This document shows, piece after piece, positions 40,001-52,000 of a stretch of 64,000 nucleotides of DNA. Position 1 is the first letter of the stretch; the number at the start of each line of letters is the position of its first letter. Source of the DNA: Nymphaea colorata (Eukaryota; Streptophyta; Magnoliopsida; Nymphaeales; Nymphaeaceae); assembly GCF_008831285.2 (NCBI RefSeq), contig NC_045138.2, positions 19,997,934 through 20,061,933 of the forward strand, in the 5' to 3' direction. Below the pieces are notes generated by a model that was not told the DNA's origin, did no database searches, and was given only the letters and a program-made list of their open reading frames with translations. A program made the translations under genes and the position numbers.

Positions 40001-43000
40001 CCAATTGGCGCAACAAAGCTTGATGATCTGCTACTTCATGTCGAGATTTAGAGAGTTCTTCTTCCAAAGATGCAACCTTTCCTTTCAACAATGTTATCTC
40101 TTCCTAAGAGAGGAACAAGAATTAAATAGGCAATTTGACAATTTCCAAGCATCTGTCCAACCGTAAACCACTTGATAAACCAATATTTTGAAGTAGAGAT
40201 GAAAGAAAAAAATGCATGAAGACCTTCAGCAATTTTGGTCAATTTTCCCTGACAACAATAAAGAGAATGTGAAACACACACAATTACAAATTCACTGGCA
40301 CAAGAAATAATTACTGGAAAAAAGTAGCATACCTGCACAGAAGCCCTCTCTTTTAACCAGCCCTCCTGCAATCAACACAAAGTAATCAGCAAAGGTGAAG
40401 AGAAGCAATGACATTTCACCTTCGAAATTCACAACTAAAAAAAATGTCTTATTTGATGCATTTGCCCAGAGAGATAAAGTGATAACAAATGCACAAGAAT
40501 GAACATAGAACATGCAAGAATAAAATATACAGCTACAGCTTTTCCACTAAAAAAACCTAGATGTCGTAAAAGGACTGTATTGATTCATGAATATACTGTT
40601 TTTATACTACACCTAAGCCTTAGGAGTACCCTAATTGGCTAATTGTTAATTTTCAAAAACAAAAACAAGGAAGCGCAAACTTAACCTGATTGTATGTTGA
40701 CGGATTTATTTTTGTTTGAAGTAACAATGAATCCGATGATTCTGATCCGATCTAGTTGAATCAAAAAATAAATAGGCAAAAGGAGAAAAGCAAATCAATA
40801 ATGAAGGATTAAATGTGCAATCATTATAATGTAAAACATCTCAAAGACAGAAAAGAAAACAACAATTACTTTATGTGATGAGGTTTCGAAATGACCATTC
40901 GATAATGACATTGAAGAGACAGAAGCCTGTGGACGTGACTGATCACAAGCCTTCGGACCGCGCCCCCTCCCTGTTACTGAACGTCCTCTGCCTCGAGTAC
41001 TCCTTTTCCTGCTTCCATCATTTGAACTAATTTGTAAATCCATAGCCTCTAACATCCTCGCCCTCCCATCGGTGGCCTTGACAAAAATAGCAAATTTTAG
41101 ATGTGAGTGCCAAAAATAGTCCTCAGACTTAATGAGAAAGATATAAATTAGCAAAAGAACCTGTGTTCATTGCATTCATTAATTACCATATTAAGAGTAT
41201 TTATCATTGTGAACGAGTGATATCGTGAAGACATACCATATTGAAAGTTGTTTTTCTTGTGAATAACATAGAATATGCATCTAGAAAGCTGTACCATCCA
41301 ATGAAAGTGCACACACACACACACCCAAGTGTAAGGTCAATCCCTGGCTTTGTGAACCAGAACAACTAGAGGGCATACTTAATGAATCTAAGGAAATAAA
41401 GCTACAAATCAAAAAGAACTGTGGTCGCACTTTGAACAAGTTGACCATACCAGATTTTGCCATACTTTCATTACTAATTAGTCACAAATTGAAAACTTGG
41501 TCTAACAAAGATTAAATGCAGCTAGGGCTGCAACAACCAAGCTCAAGCATCGCCTGACAAGTTTGGCTAGTCTAGATCTGGCTATAGACTGGAGACTTAA
41601 ATAAGCCAAGGTTAATAAATTAGTCTCAGGCTGAGTCCTGCCTAACAAGTCAGGCTCAGTCTTGCCTAACAAGTCAGTCAAAAATCGCCTTCGTGCTAGT
41701 TTGCCTATTTTGGTACAAGTAAACATAGTTGACATGGCCTGATAAACATAATACAACTAACAGTTACATACCAAAAAAGCTTGAGCCGTTCATAACAAAG
41801 AATTAATGACATTTTATGAGTGCTGGTGTATCAGCAATTTTGTAGTGGCCACACGGTACATGCGGTGGAGGGTGTTACGGCATTCACAACCAGTGTAAGT
41901 GAATGAAGACGAAGAAACGAAGAAGTAAGGAAATGAGATAACTCTTTCTTGAACTATTGCATACGAATCTTTCCCTCCACACTAATCACAAGTTTTGATC
42001 CATTCCTCTCGTATATTGTCATAATGCCTTTAATGATAGGTTTTGAAAAAAGACTTTTCACGTCATTCCCATTTAGGTCTGGGGACCTTTTTCTATATAT
42101 GCCACAAGGCTACCAACTAAATCTGCCTCTGTCCCGACTTTAAGGGTTGCTTTCTTTGGCTTTTGTTTCTGGTGATACATCTGCCTCCTACTATTGGAGG
42201 CCATTTCTGCAGCCCCCTGGGGGGAATAGGAAGACAGCGCACGACCTCGACTTTGACCTTTGTCGTGAATAAAGGTGCCCAACACTGCTTTTGGGTGTCC
42301 TCGTCATCCTAGGATCGCCTAAACGGACATGTCAAATTATGCCTTCGGAACGTCGACTCCATCAAAGCACTCACAACTTTCCATTGCATTAAGGAACTCA
42401 CAAAGCAAAGCAATATCACGTCATGAGCACTGAAAAGTGAACAGCGAGTGCCAAAGAAAGAAAGTTACTAAAATCATCTCATGATATAGAACTGAAAAAA
42501 CTTTTTTCTCAAAGACAGAAAGATATGTGGCCACAAAAGCCACCAAATACTATCTGCCATATAAATAGGCAAATGCTCCTTTTCGGAAACAACTTAATGA
42601 AATCTCTCGAAGAAAAACTTGCTCGATAAATGATATCAGTTCCTCAACTTACGGAATCTGAATTGCACCTGCTTATTTATAATAAGTCAACCCAATCTGG
42701 CTTAGAAAGTCTATCGAGCCAGGTCTGGCCATTGTGGTGTAGGCTCCAAACTAACTCAGCCCAAAATGAGCCATAGATTGCTGGGTCTGAGCCAGTTGCA
42801 TACCAGCCATGTTCAGTTTGGTCCAGCCATGTGTGTCCCTAGTTATGGATAGGTGGTGTGACTTGGCCCAAAAGCCAAAGACCACGTTGTTCCTTGAGAG
42901 AACTTCATGTGAAGTAGGAAAAATCCTCTGGAGTCTAGGTGGAGGAGTTCGACCTTTTCTTCCCCCTTTACTGGAGTGTGAAGCTCCTCCAATTCTAGAC

Positions 43001-45868
43001 CAAGTATTCGAAAACTACTATAAAAGGTACATAAAGCAACCAGCTCATTTAAATAAGAAAGGCACAAGAGCATCCACCAGCACAAATTGCACACGAACAT
43101 AATCCATATGAAAATGCATTTGTCTTAACTCTTAATCTTCATGAGCAAATACACTTATATTTCTTGGTCTAAATCACTGTCACAAATATCATTCTCAAGT
43201 TTCTAAAGGCGAGGTTTTTCCCATGTAATTTTCAGCAAAGTTGTTTTTTCTATGAAAATTTCGGGAAAATTTTGGGGAAATTAAAAAAAACTAATAACTA
43301 GGTAAAGATAAAATAAATGAGCAAGTAATAAGAAGACATTAAAAAAGACTAGATAAAATGATAAAATAATGTTTTAATCATTTAAGTTTAAATTTGAATT
43401 CATAATGATATCAATGTAAAAAGTAACAAAACCAAAAAAAGGCAAAAAAGGGAGAAAATGTGATAAAAACGCAATAAATTTATTTTCATGGTTTTAAAAA
43501 AAATGTGTTTTTGTTAGGTTTTTTTTCTTGTTTTTCTCATGAATATTGTGATATTTCAAAATATCGCAATATCAATGACAATGGAGTAAATGCAAGCCCC
43601 AAGCATCTCATATTGGTCATGCTTCATAACTAACAATGACATTTCATTCCATTTGCAACTCAATGGCATATTCAGTTTTATTTTTTGAAACATAGTTTTG
43701 GTTCCCTAACAAATGAACAATGGAAAGTTCATCAATATGGCCAAACTACAAAAAAGGACATCATAGGTTAAAGGAAAAGATTTGGCTCAGTCCAGACATG
43801 CAGCACGTGCATACTTGAAGAATTCATATATATTGGTATGTGTTAATTCACAGTCTTGAACGAAAAACGCACTGAAAAAAGGTCAACCAATTAGACATAA
43901 TAGGAATACTTCCTAACACATTTATTTTTAGTAATTTTGTCGAACATCATGCCATGTTTACTGATGATCACTTTTATTTTTCAGGCAGTTAGGCACAGAT
44001 TCTTACTGTAATTTTGATTCTTGTGTAAATGCTCTAAAACAATCATACATATATGCACATACATATAAAATATATACACAGTTACATACATATACACATG
44101 TACATCTATATATATGTATATTCTTCTCTTTGCTTGCTTGCTTTCACATCCAGTAGACTAAAAATAGATAATTGACTAAGAAAAACCAAGGTCACAAATA
44201 GCTCCTAACAACTAAAAGAAGTTGAATATAGAAACACGCAATACAAACAAAGCAACAACTGTATTTAGCCATTAGAAGGTGGAATGAGGCATCACAAGAT
44301 ACCTTGAGTTATTAGTAGGCTTACTTTAATTGATAAGAAAATCTTGAACTTATGAGGAATGTTGATAACTGGAATGAGATGTTGCAGTAAATAGGATGAA
44401 GAATAAATTACATTAAAGTAAGTAGTTTTAATGACAAAGCAATCACAAGAATTCACGATTGCAAGTGGTTAGCTATGATCATAGATTACGTCTTTCCAAC
44501 TTGAGTTGCCTTAGAGGCAAGGGATGTGTTTGCATCATCTGCCATCCTTGAATGAAGCATTTTCTATAGTAGCACCATGAGCACATACCAGTCACCAACC
44601 CCTTTCTAGCATAATTACACCAATTAGTGAAACAATGTGGTCAAATGGTGTTGAATACATGTCAGGAATCCTAACGTGGTTGATGTAGATAATTTTGGGA
44701 CCTATGTTGGAATCCTAGTGAAGATAACATGGATTCTTTGTGCTGTCGTTAACTTATGGAAGAGAAGACAGACAGTTCTTTGACCCAGTCAATAACATAC
44801 ATACATGGCACGTATACTTATGTATGTTTCACACAAAAAGTTTAGTTACTGTTGAAAATGCATTCAGCATGGTCCAGAATTCCAGATGTTGATATGTTAT
44901 CAATCAAAAAAAGTGAAAGCACGGAGATGAAGGAAGATGAGGAACCACAAATAGATGACTGCGTTTAACACTAACAACCCCAGCAATCAGTAAATAAAAT
45001 ATAGTTCGTCGAGAAGAAAGTAAGGAACCAAGAAAATAACCAATGAGCAACCATCCCTACACATGAAAACATGCAATCTGAGCATCTTAATTTACCTCTG
45101 CTTGTTGAACGCCAGTTACTTGCTCCTCCTCTTGGAATCTTGGCCTCTTATTTATATTTGGTTGTATCAAAAAATCCTCAACGATCTGAAAAGGTCAAAA
45201 TAAAGCCACCCCCTCGTTACAGACTGCCTTCAATAAGACATTATAACTCCATGACTGTTAGCAAATATACCATGCATATGTCTAGCAACATTCGGAACCA
45301 ATAAACTATAAAAGAAACGGAAATATATATACTACGTTATGATTTGCCATGTCAGAAGTGAAAAAAACTACAACCAACTCAATCCCATCCGATTCGTTTG
45401 TCAGAATATAACAATCATGCAAACTAAAGTAATGTCAAGTGGGCGACATCAGGAACCAGCATTAGTGATCTGATCGTGCTTCACCCAACGCAATTGACAA
45501 ACCAAACAACCTAATATTACATAAGAAACATGGCATTTAACATAGACAATTCAACAATAGACAGATAAGAACATCAGCAATATTGCTCGTGGAACTTCAT
45601 AGGAAAGCAGAGACTATAAATGGCAAAGCAATAGATGGAAGGAACGAACAACAGATACATCGTCATCCGAGTCGCTCGACGGAGAAGTCTCTGGGGCATC
45701 ATCGGCACCTTCGGCTTTCGGAGCGGAGGAAACTGAGGGCCATGACGTCTGCACCGAGCTCGCGGCCTTTCCAGCCATCCTGGCCTCAAGCTTAGCAAGC
45801 TTGGAGGTCAGGGAGGGATCCGACTGGTTCGAATTCGAAGAGAGGTGCATCAAGACCTCCTCAGACAT
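31291..45868 (-). CDS. TSL: TOUSLED serine/threonine protein kinase, complete
   Basis: TSL is a nuclear kinase acting in chromatin assembly and S-phase (family substrate: the histone chaperone ASF1), needed for leaf and flower development. I assembled 18 coding exons, 5' to 3': 45868-45659, 45185-45096, 41076-40870, 40751-40686, 40365-40333, 40248-40224, 40099-39996, 39611-39567, 38971-38859, 38036-37970, 36425-36359, 35800-35703, 35496-35317, 35056-34846, 33828-33564, 32860-32806, 32587-32426 and 31386-31291. The sum is 2094 nt, 697 aa, close to Arabidopsis TSL. The N-terminus MSEEVLMHLSSNSNQSD is typical. A basic RGRGRSVTGRGRGPK patch is a likely nuclear signal, then coiled-coil segments follow. 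The kinase domain starts at LLGKGGFSEVYK (about 424-435), with Lys448 (VACK), HYDLKPGN (Asp549), DFG (Asp567), and it ends in DPYLSYAKK. All catalytic residues are present. Intron 2 is about 4 kb. Confidence 0.97.
31713..32204. mobile_element. GTCACAAATATC-type MITE, copy 1 (in TSL intron 17)
   Basis: The left end TCATGGCCACAAATAT and the reverse complement of the right end, TCATAGCCACAAATAT, match at 15 of 16 positions. The AT-rich interior with GATATTTTC words is shared with 37318-37732 and 43176-43583. An internal 29-bp direct repeat ('ggtttttaacgtttattcaa') is present near 32070-32125. There is no transposase and no clear target duplication. Confidence 0.75.
35025..35175 (-). repeat. 80-bp tandem duplication across a TSL intron/exon border
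   Basis: 35025-35097 and 35105-35177 are near-identical, with a period of 80 bp. The copied unit contains the acceptor (GTGCAG) and the first 27-30 bases of exon 14 (AYDLLEYRYVA). In the upstream copy the same words read ACDLLEYRYVAYN and then reach a stop. The real exon is the downstream copy, because only it continues into CKLHGLNAQWSEE. Confidence 0.93.
36793..36827. repeat. (AT)n microsatellite in TSL intron 10
   Basis: About 17 uninterrupted AT units. A second small compound (AT)n(AC)n tract is at 37058-37098 in the same intron. Confidence 0.93.
37318..37732. mobile_element. GTCACAAATATC-type MITE, copy 2 (TSL intron 10)
   Basis: The left end CATTTCCACAAATATTGTCA and the reverse complement of the right end, CATTGTCACAGATATCACG, are similar. 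The interior shares the words AATAATGTTTTAAT and AAATGAG--ACTAATAA with copy 3, in the same order. No coding capacity. Confidence 0.7.
41077..45095 (-). other. TSL intron 2 (about 4 kb)
   Basis: The intron lies between RPRFQEEEQ...QQAE (exon 2) and ATDGRARMLEAMDLQ (exon 3). It contains a 24-bp tandem repeat near 41631-41680 (CTTGCCTAACAAGTCAG), the MITE at 43176-43583, and a less AT-rich segment at 41800-42420. The minus strand of that segment is open for 70 codons (42073-42285, KKATLKVGTEADLVGSL). I do not recognise it; it may be a retroelement fragment. No second gene is supported. Confidence 0.6.
43176..43583. mobile_element. GTCACAAATATC-type MITE, copy 3 (TSL intron 2)
   Basis: The left end CACTGTCACAAATATCATTC and the reverse complement of the right end, CCATTGTCATTGATATTGCG, match over most of their length. 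The interior aligns by eye with copy 2 (AATAATGTTTTAATCATT, CATAATGATATCAATGT). Confidence 0.72.
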
Positions 45869-46500
45869 GCTGATTCACCACGCCTCGACAAAACCTCCCC
45901 AAATCAAAAGGAGAACGAATGAAGGAAGAAGACCAATTCACGAAGAAGGAAGAAAGAGGAGAGAGCGATAAAACCAATAGAGGGAAGAACCGTAACCCTA
46001 TGCGGAATCAGCCATTAGGAGAGACTAGACCCAATGTTTACTCGGATAATCCACCGGAAACGAAGGTTTCTGACCAATAAATGGTTGCATGATACCATGT
46101 TATGCTATTGAAGAAGCAACCGATTTCGGAAAGCAGTGCCTTTGTGGAAAACAAAATAACTGCATAAGAAGAACCGATCGGGCATTGAGACCATTGCTCT
46201 TAGGGTGGGAGGAACGATATTCCCCACCACGATTCCGGCGAATTAGGGTTCCGGAGGAGATGACGGGCAAGATGAAATGATAATGACGGCTGTTTCCGGC
46301 GAGAATGAGCCAGACCTTGAGCTTGGGATCTCCGGCTACGGCGATTCCAGGGGAGTCAATATTCCCGGGAAGGAAGTAAGACTCCAGTAAATGCACTGCT
46401 GAGTGAATGGATCGATACTGATCCACATTGAATCCGGATTCATTTATTTCCAAGGTTCGCCCTCCTCTTCCCAAACGCATCCCTCCTTAACATTGCTGTG
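45869..46500 (-). promoter_or_regulatory. TSL leader and promoter region
   Basis: The segment upstream of the TSL ATG is less AT-rich than the spacer and contains CGGAACCCTAATTCGCCGG (read on the minus strand), typical of plant 5' leaders. 46480-46100 is also open on the minus strand for 126 codons (MRLGRGGRTLEINESG...). I do not recognise that peptide. It could be leader sequence that happens to be open, an upstream ORF or a separate small gene. No TATA box stood out. Confidence 0.45.
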
Positions 46501-46752
46501 AATTGCAAATATTTGAATCCCCATTGTATCGCCCGATACGTATAGTTGACTTATTTAGTTTTTTATTTATAAAATAATCAGAAGAAAAAAAATAAATATG
46601 AGTTAAAATAAGGAACCTGAAAATATTATAAAAAATACAAAAAAAAAACATATGCCACTTTTATAATAGACCAATTCAAGCCTAACTGTTTATAATGTAT
46701 AGACAACTTGAATTCAAATCTGATTGAATACTTATTTAGCATTAAATCTTAA

Positions 46753-46994
46753 GGCCCAGTTTGATGCATAAGATACTATGCAACATGGATTTTTTTCCAA
46801 GTTTGTATGGTTTTTCCCTCATCATCAAACACAGGGAGTTTAACCATGTTTTTTTCATTTAATTAAAAAAAAAAAAAAACTTCCCATGCAAAAAAGTCGA
46901 CCTTTTTAGGTTCAGTTTTTTTCACGACAAATTCTTCATTCAGTAAGTTGATAATTTTACCATGCAAAAAACTTTGTATGCATCAAACGGAGCC
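46753..46994. mobile_element. Tourist-like (PIF/Harbinger) MITE with TAA target site
   Basis: The left end GGCCCAGTTTGATGCATA and the reverse complement of the right end, GGCTCCGTTTGATGCATA, match at 15 of 18 positions. Both sides are flanked by TAA (46750-46752 and 46995-46997). The GGCC-NGTTTG end and the 3-bp TAA duplication are the Tourist/Harbinger hallmark. The 242-bp interior also pairs internally (CATGCAAAA/TTTTGCATG words). Confidence 0.88.
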
Positions 46995-46997
46995 TAA

Positions 46998-49062
46998 AGG
47001 ACGTCATTTTTTATCTTTAAGTATAACCCGCTTTCTTCATCAGATGTTAAATTAATTTTCTCCATATCCGACTTACTAAAACAATTCAGTCATGTATTTG
47101 ATTCAAATCCAAATTATTGCAATACCTATGTCAAATACAATGTTCTATTACATATGAACCACGGACTTCCCTATGAACATTTGCTTCACACGGTATGTGA
47201 TATTATTTAATTGCTTAATTAGATAGTAAACCACTGAATAACGAAGGTGTGTGTGCGGCAAACCATCTTTATGGTATTTAAAAAATACTTGCATGACATT
47301 TTATATTCTAACAGTGGTATCTTTTCCGTTTTTTCTTTTAGGATATCTATGTCATATTACTCAAAAGTCAATATGTAACTTTATTTGACAATAATTTTAG
47401 GGATTAATTAATAAAGTACACATGCTTACAACCATAGTATAATATTAGAACTATTAGCTTAAGTTAATAACCTCAAATCATTCACAAAACATTTTACTCT
47501 GTAGCATTAAATAGAAAGGCATTGTAAGTTTCAAAATGTAAACAAATTAAAGCTTGCTTGTACATCTTTATCTTTTTGGGTTGTATCTTTCCCTATGGTG
47601 TCTTTTTGGGTTGTATCTTTCTCATTTAAATCATAATGACACTTGCATGTCATTATGTTTTTTCGTTCATACCATCAAAGGTTTTTAAAGCATTTGCTTG
47701 TTGTATGGGAATTATACAACACAAACATGTATTTGAAAGTATGTGACGGATATTATGAAAAATAAAGTTTTGTTCTTGTGACTTGACTTTTAAAAGTATA
47801 TGCGAACAAGGCATTAACTCGATTTATTCAATTGAGTTAATGATTATTGGTTTGGTAAACATTACAATGACATTTTTCTCTTGTGAAGTTTGCAAGTGAT
47901 AATTGAAACTCAATATATGACTCATGTTATTTGAATGTAAATCGTCACTATTGTAGTGTATATGTACATACATATATATAGGTGGAGAGAGAGAATATTT
48001 ACTTAGAATAATAATATGCCAAATTCCTGCCCATGGTTATGTTATATATGACAAACTAATACCGTTAAAGAATGTTACTGGTCCATACATATTTTTTTCT
48101 TTGTCATTGTTTAAAAAAAATATTACGTTAATATTGATTTTTGTGTCTTGTTTTATTTTCTCGTATTAAATTGATTACGGATTATTCATGTTAGTTTTAA
48201 TTTTGCTACTACATACAATTAAATATGTTATATTGGTTATGTTTGTGGGTGTCTTTACAGTTATTTATGTTGTTTGATGCTTGTATGATGACAATAGATA
48301 TTTTGTCATGGCAGTTTATTTTTCATCAATGAAATGCATTCAAAAAAAGGTGTTGTGGTTGAATGGAGGTGTAAAAGAAAGTAAATTCAATTATTTTCTT
48401 TATAAATATGTTATTCATGAAACTTATGTTGCATTATAATCTCTCTCTCTCTCTCTCTCTACAAAAAGAGATTTGGAAACAATGGGGTCTCCACTATGAA
48501 AGTGGACAAGAGCCATTAGGTTTTCCAACCAATCGTAAGATGTCAATAAAGGGTGATGATACTCAATATTGCTCCCACTACCCATTGTTTCCAATATCGA
48601 CATTAAAATCATGTTTTATGTTAATTTTTGTTAAGGATGTCTCATTTATTTTAATTAATTTAGCTTGTTTAGTTGCTACTTACTTAATTATTCTCTCATT
48701 ATAATTCAACATTCATGATGTTGAATTATTACAACTCAACTCAGTTTAAACTAGTCGAGTTATTACAACTCAAACTTAGCTCATTTAATATTTCAAACAT
48801 ATATTTGAAATCGAGTAGAGTTTTGACCAGCAAGTTCGAGTCAAGCTCGAACCAGTTGGGTGCCCCTATCTATAATTTATTTTTTATTTATATATGTGAG
48901 TGGTTGTTTTAATTTATGAAATATCAGGTCGTTACCTGTAAATACGTCTAAAATGATAGTCCTTTTCAAGTGTTTTTAAGGTATTTTCGCCCTAAACGTC
49001 AAGTTTTCCGCGTCTGCGGTAGCGGGAAGCGGGGGGAGAGAGAGAGAAACGACCAGAGAGCT
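46998..49062. other. AT-rich spacer upstream of EEF1AKMT1
   Basis: No gene is seen. 47569-47620 has the direct repeat TCTTTTTGGGTTGTATCTTT twice. 48701-48729 is a perfect 12-bp-arm hairpin (ATAATTCAACAT / ATGTTGAATTAT). 48735-48873 carries GTCGAGTT/GAGTCAAGCTCGAA words and ends in GGGTGCCCCTA, a possible truncated hAT-MITE. 49031-49049 is a GA-rich leader just before the next start codon. Confidence 0.5.
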
Positions 49063-52000
49063 ATGGCGAAGGCGGGAAACGGGAGAATGGGGTGCGAGGA
49101 GGAGGACGATGATCGGCCCTCATTGAGCCTCCACACACTCGAAGCACTCAAGGAGTTCCTAGCTGAACAAGGTGAGCAACAGAGGAAAATGACAAGTCAT
49201 CATCATGTTTCCTCCTTTAAAGGAGAAGACGACGACAGTCTTGCTGAACCCTCCCTGCTATCCGAGGATTGGAGACTGAGCCAGTTCTGGTACGAGAAGG
49301 AAACCGCTGAGACCGTGGCCGAAGAACTCATCCGCTTGAGCAAGGAGGCTCTCTCGCCTATTGCTTGCATCGCCTGTCCCACCCTCTACGCGTACCTCAA
49401 GGTTCTTATCCTTCTGTTTTCCACCTTTCATGCTTCATTCTCAATTCCTTGATATTGGGTTTCTCTTAGATCGTAGTTTGTGCCTACTGTCTTGTTTGGT
49501 ACCGCTGTGCTGTGAAATCACGGGCGCTTTTGAAGCCCGAATTAATCTGGTTGATGTTGGTGCTATTTTACAGGCTTTGTGTTTTAGAATCTGTCTGAAA
49601 TCTGGTTTAGAAAGTACGCCGAAACAGTTCCCGTGTGAAGTCAATATAGGTTCTTGAGTTAGACTAGCATTACTGCTATATTTAAGGACAAAGAAAGAAG
49701 GATCATGGCTATGGCAAAGTTGCTGTATTCGCATAATTGAGCTCTTAATTCTTGTTTGTGGATTACGTTTTCTTTTTGCAAGATTCGAAGCCAGTAATAA
49801 TTTATTGGGCTAGTAAGAAGAGCCATTTTCTATTTGCTTTTAATAAACGTGTAGGTAGTATAGTGGATGCTGTATTCATGTTGTATGAGGTGTTACAGTT
49901 ATATCGGTTCAAACATAGAGCTTTTTGGAACCTAACACTACACATGGTATAAATATGTATGCTCTTAATCGTTTCAGATTCTTATACTTCCACGTCTCCC
50001 TCTTATAGTTAACAGTACAGTTTATTAGACAATTTTGCTGCGAGACATGTGCATCTTTTTATGGTGCCTGTTGCTCCGTCATGCAAAAAAGTTTCGGATA
50101 TGTCGTCCCTAGCATTGTAATCCTGATCGTAAAATTAATGCAATTACATTTTTTGGCCAATGCAACATCAGATCACTGTTCTTGTTTCTTGTTCTGTTGA
50201 TCTTTTCGTACATCTGTTACTTAGCCAACCATTTATCTTCTAAAAGAAAAATCGTGCATGTAGCAGTTCTACCATGTCCTAATGCCTTTATCTTAAATTT
50301 GATAGCATTCTGCTGTTCACTATTTTTGTTGTTGTAGGTTTTAAGTACTTAAAGATTTGAACCATTCAGATCAGGGTTTTGTTTTTTATCAAACCTTTGG
50401 GGGGTATTGATCTTCCCCAGTATTGCTAACTTTCAGAATCAGTGATACAGATAACTGAAACACTGTTTTAGCTTTAGTTTTGCAATATTGAGATATTTTT
50501 GAAGATGGATTCTGCTTCCTGCTTCCTTTTTTGATATCATGGTGCTGCATGTAGACCACTCTGTCGTTTGTATTCACAATATATGGTGGACATCAAGCAA
50601 TCAAGTTCAAGGCCTGCAAGGGCTCGCTAAGCCCAATGGCTATTCAAGGGGCCTAATTTGAGAGTGTGATGCAGCTGTGATCGCACTGGGGCTTCGCTGA
50701 AGAGTCAAGACTCCTGCACTTGGTTACTGTGATCTTGTTTAAGCCAAATCAGCAGGTTTAACTTGGCCCAGTGGCTGGGTATCTGTATAGCAAGAAACCC
50801 AATTCATGGTCTGTAAGGGCTTCCTGAGCCCAAAGAATGTTAACCCTATTGAGAATGTGATGCAGCTGTGATCGCATTAAGGATGGAAAGAGAGTAGTCC
50901 TTTGATGTTTCATATGCTTATTTTTATATTTCAAATTATATATTCAAGTTTTGGACCATAGGAGGGGCAACAAGCCCAACTTGGGTTGTAGCTTGTCAAT
51001 GCTGACCTAACTCATTGCAAGATGGTATGCCTACCTTGTTCATCTACCCTATCTGTAGCTGCAGTTTCCAGAGTATGTAATTGTCCTTGACAATTTTCAA
51101 TATATTAGTTACTAGATGGTGACTTGATGGTATTCCCTTCTATCTAAGGTTACCTTTTGTTGATAAATGTGTTTCCTTTCAAATTGTTTTCTTTTTCTTG
51201 ATGAATGATGTTTTCCAGCATGTTTTTGTTTTTCATTTTTCATCATTTAGTTGGAAAAGGTCTGTTGTTATTTTCTCCATATTTTTTCATCTCTAATGGT
51301 TATTATCCAAATTTCAGAAAATGGATCCAAGTGTCAGGGTCCAGCTGCTTGAGTATGACAAACGATTTGAACAGTATGGAAGTGACTTCACATTTTATGA
51401 CTACAATCAGCCAGAAGATTTGCCAGTGGCACTAAAACATGCCTTCTCAATAATTGTTGCAGATCCTCCTTATCTCGTAAGGCACCTTGAGTCCCCGCCA
51501 ACCACTTTTTTTTTCATCTTCAATTTACACTGAACAGTTGAGATAAAAGATATATGTGAATTATCTGTGCTGTAGTGAAAGTTTATGAAAATACAATTGA
51601 GTGCAATGACCAATCTGTTGGTTCCAGACATTCATTTTCTAATTAAATATTAATTAAATTATTAAAAAATAGAAGCTTGTGGCAATTCCATGTATCTTTA
51701 TTGGCCTTTTCACTTTCTTCGTTCTAATTGAAAATCCTGTCAAAAACTACTTCAGAAACTTTTGCTGTTCTACTAGTGTTCCTAGGCATCTAATACCTAC
51801 TCTTTGCATTTTAAGATTTTGTTTGTTCATGAGCATGCTATAATGTGGCAAGCAGGCCCTTGATTTTTCATGTTTTATGAATACCGTTTTCATATTTCGT
51901 AATGATTTACTGATTTATTTTTATTCCTTCTATGTTAACAGAGTAAAGAATGCTTGGAGAAAGTTGCACAGACACTGAATTTTCTGGCAGAACCAGTCGG

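Noticed and set aside
41524-42845. Possible hAT element from TAGGGCTGCAAC to GTGTGTCCCTA
   Set aside because: The two ends do not pair well and the 8-bp flanks (AATGCAGC and GTTATGGA) do not match.
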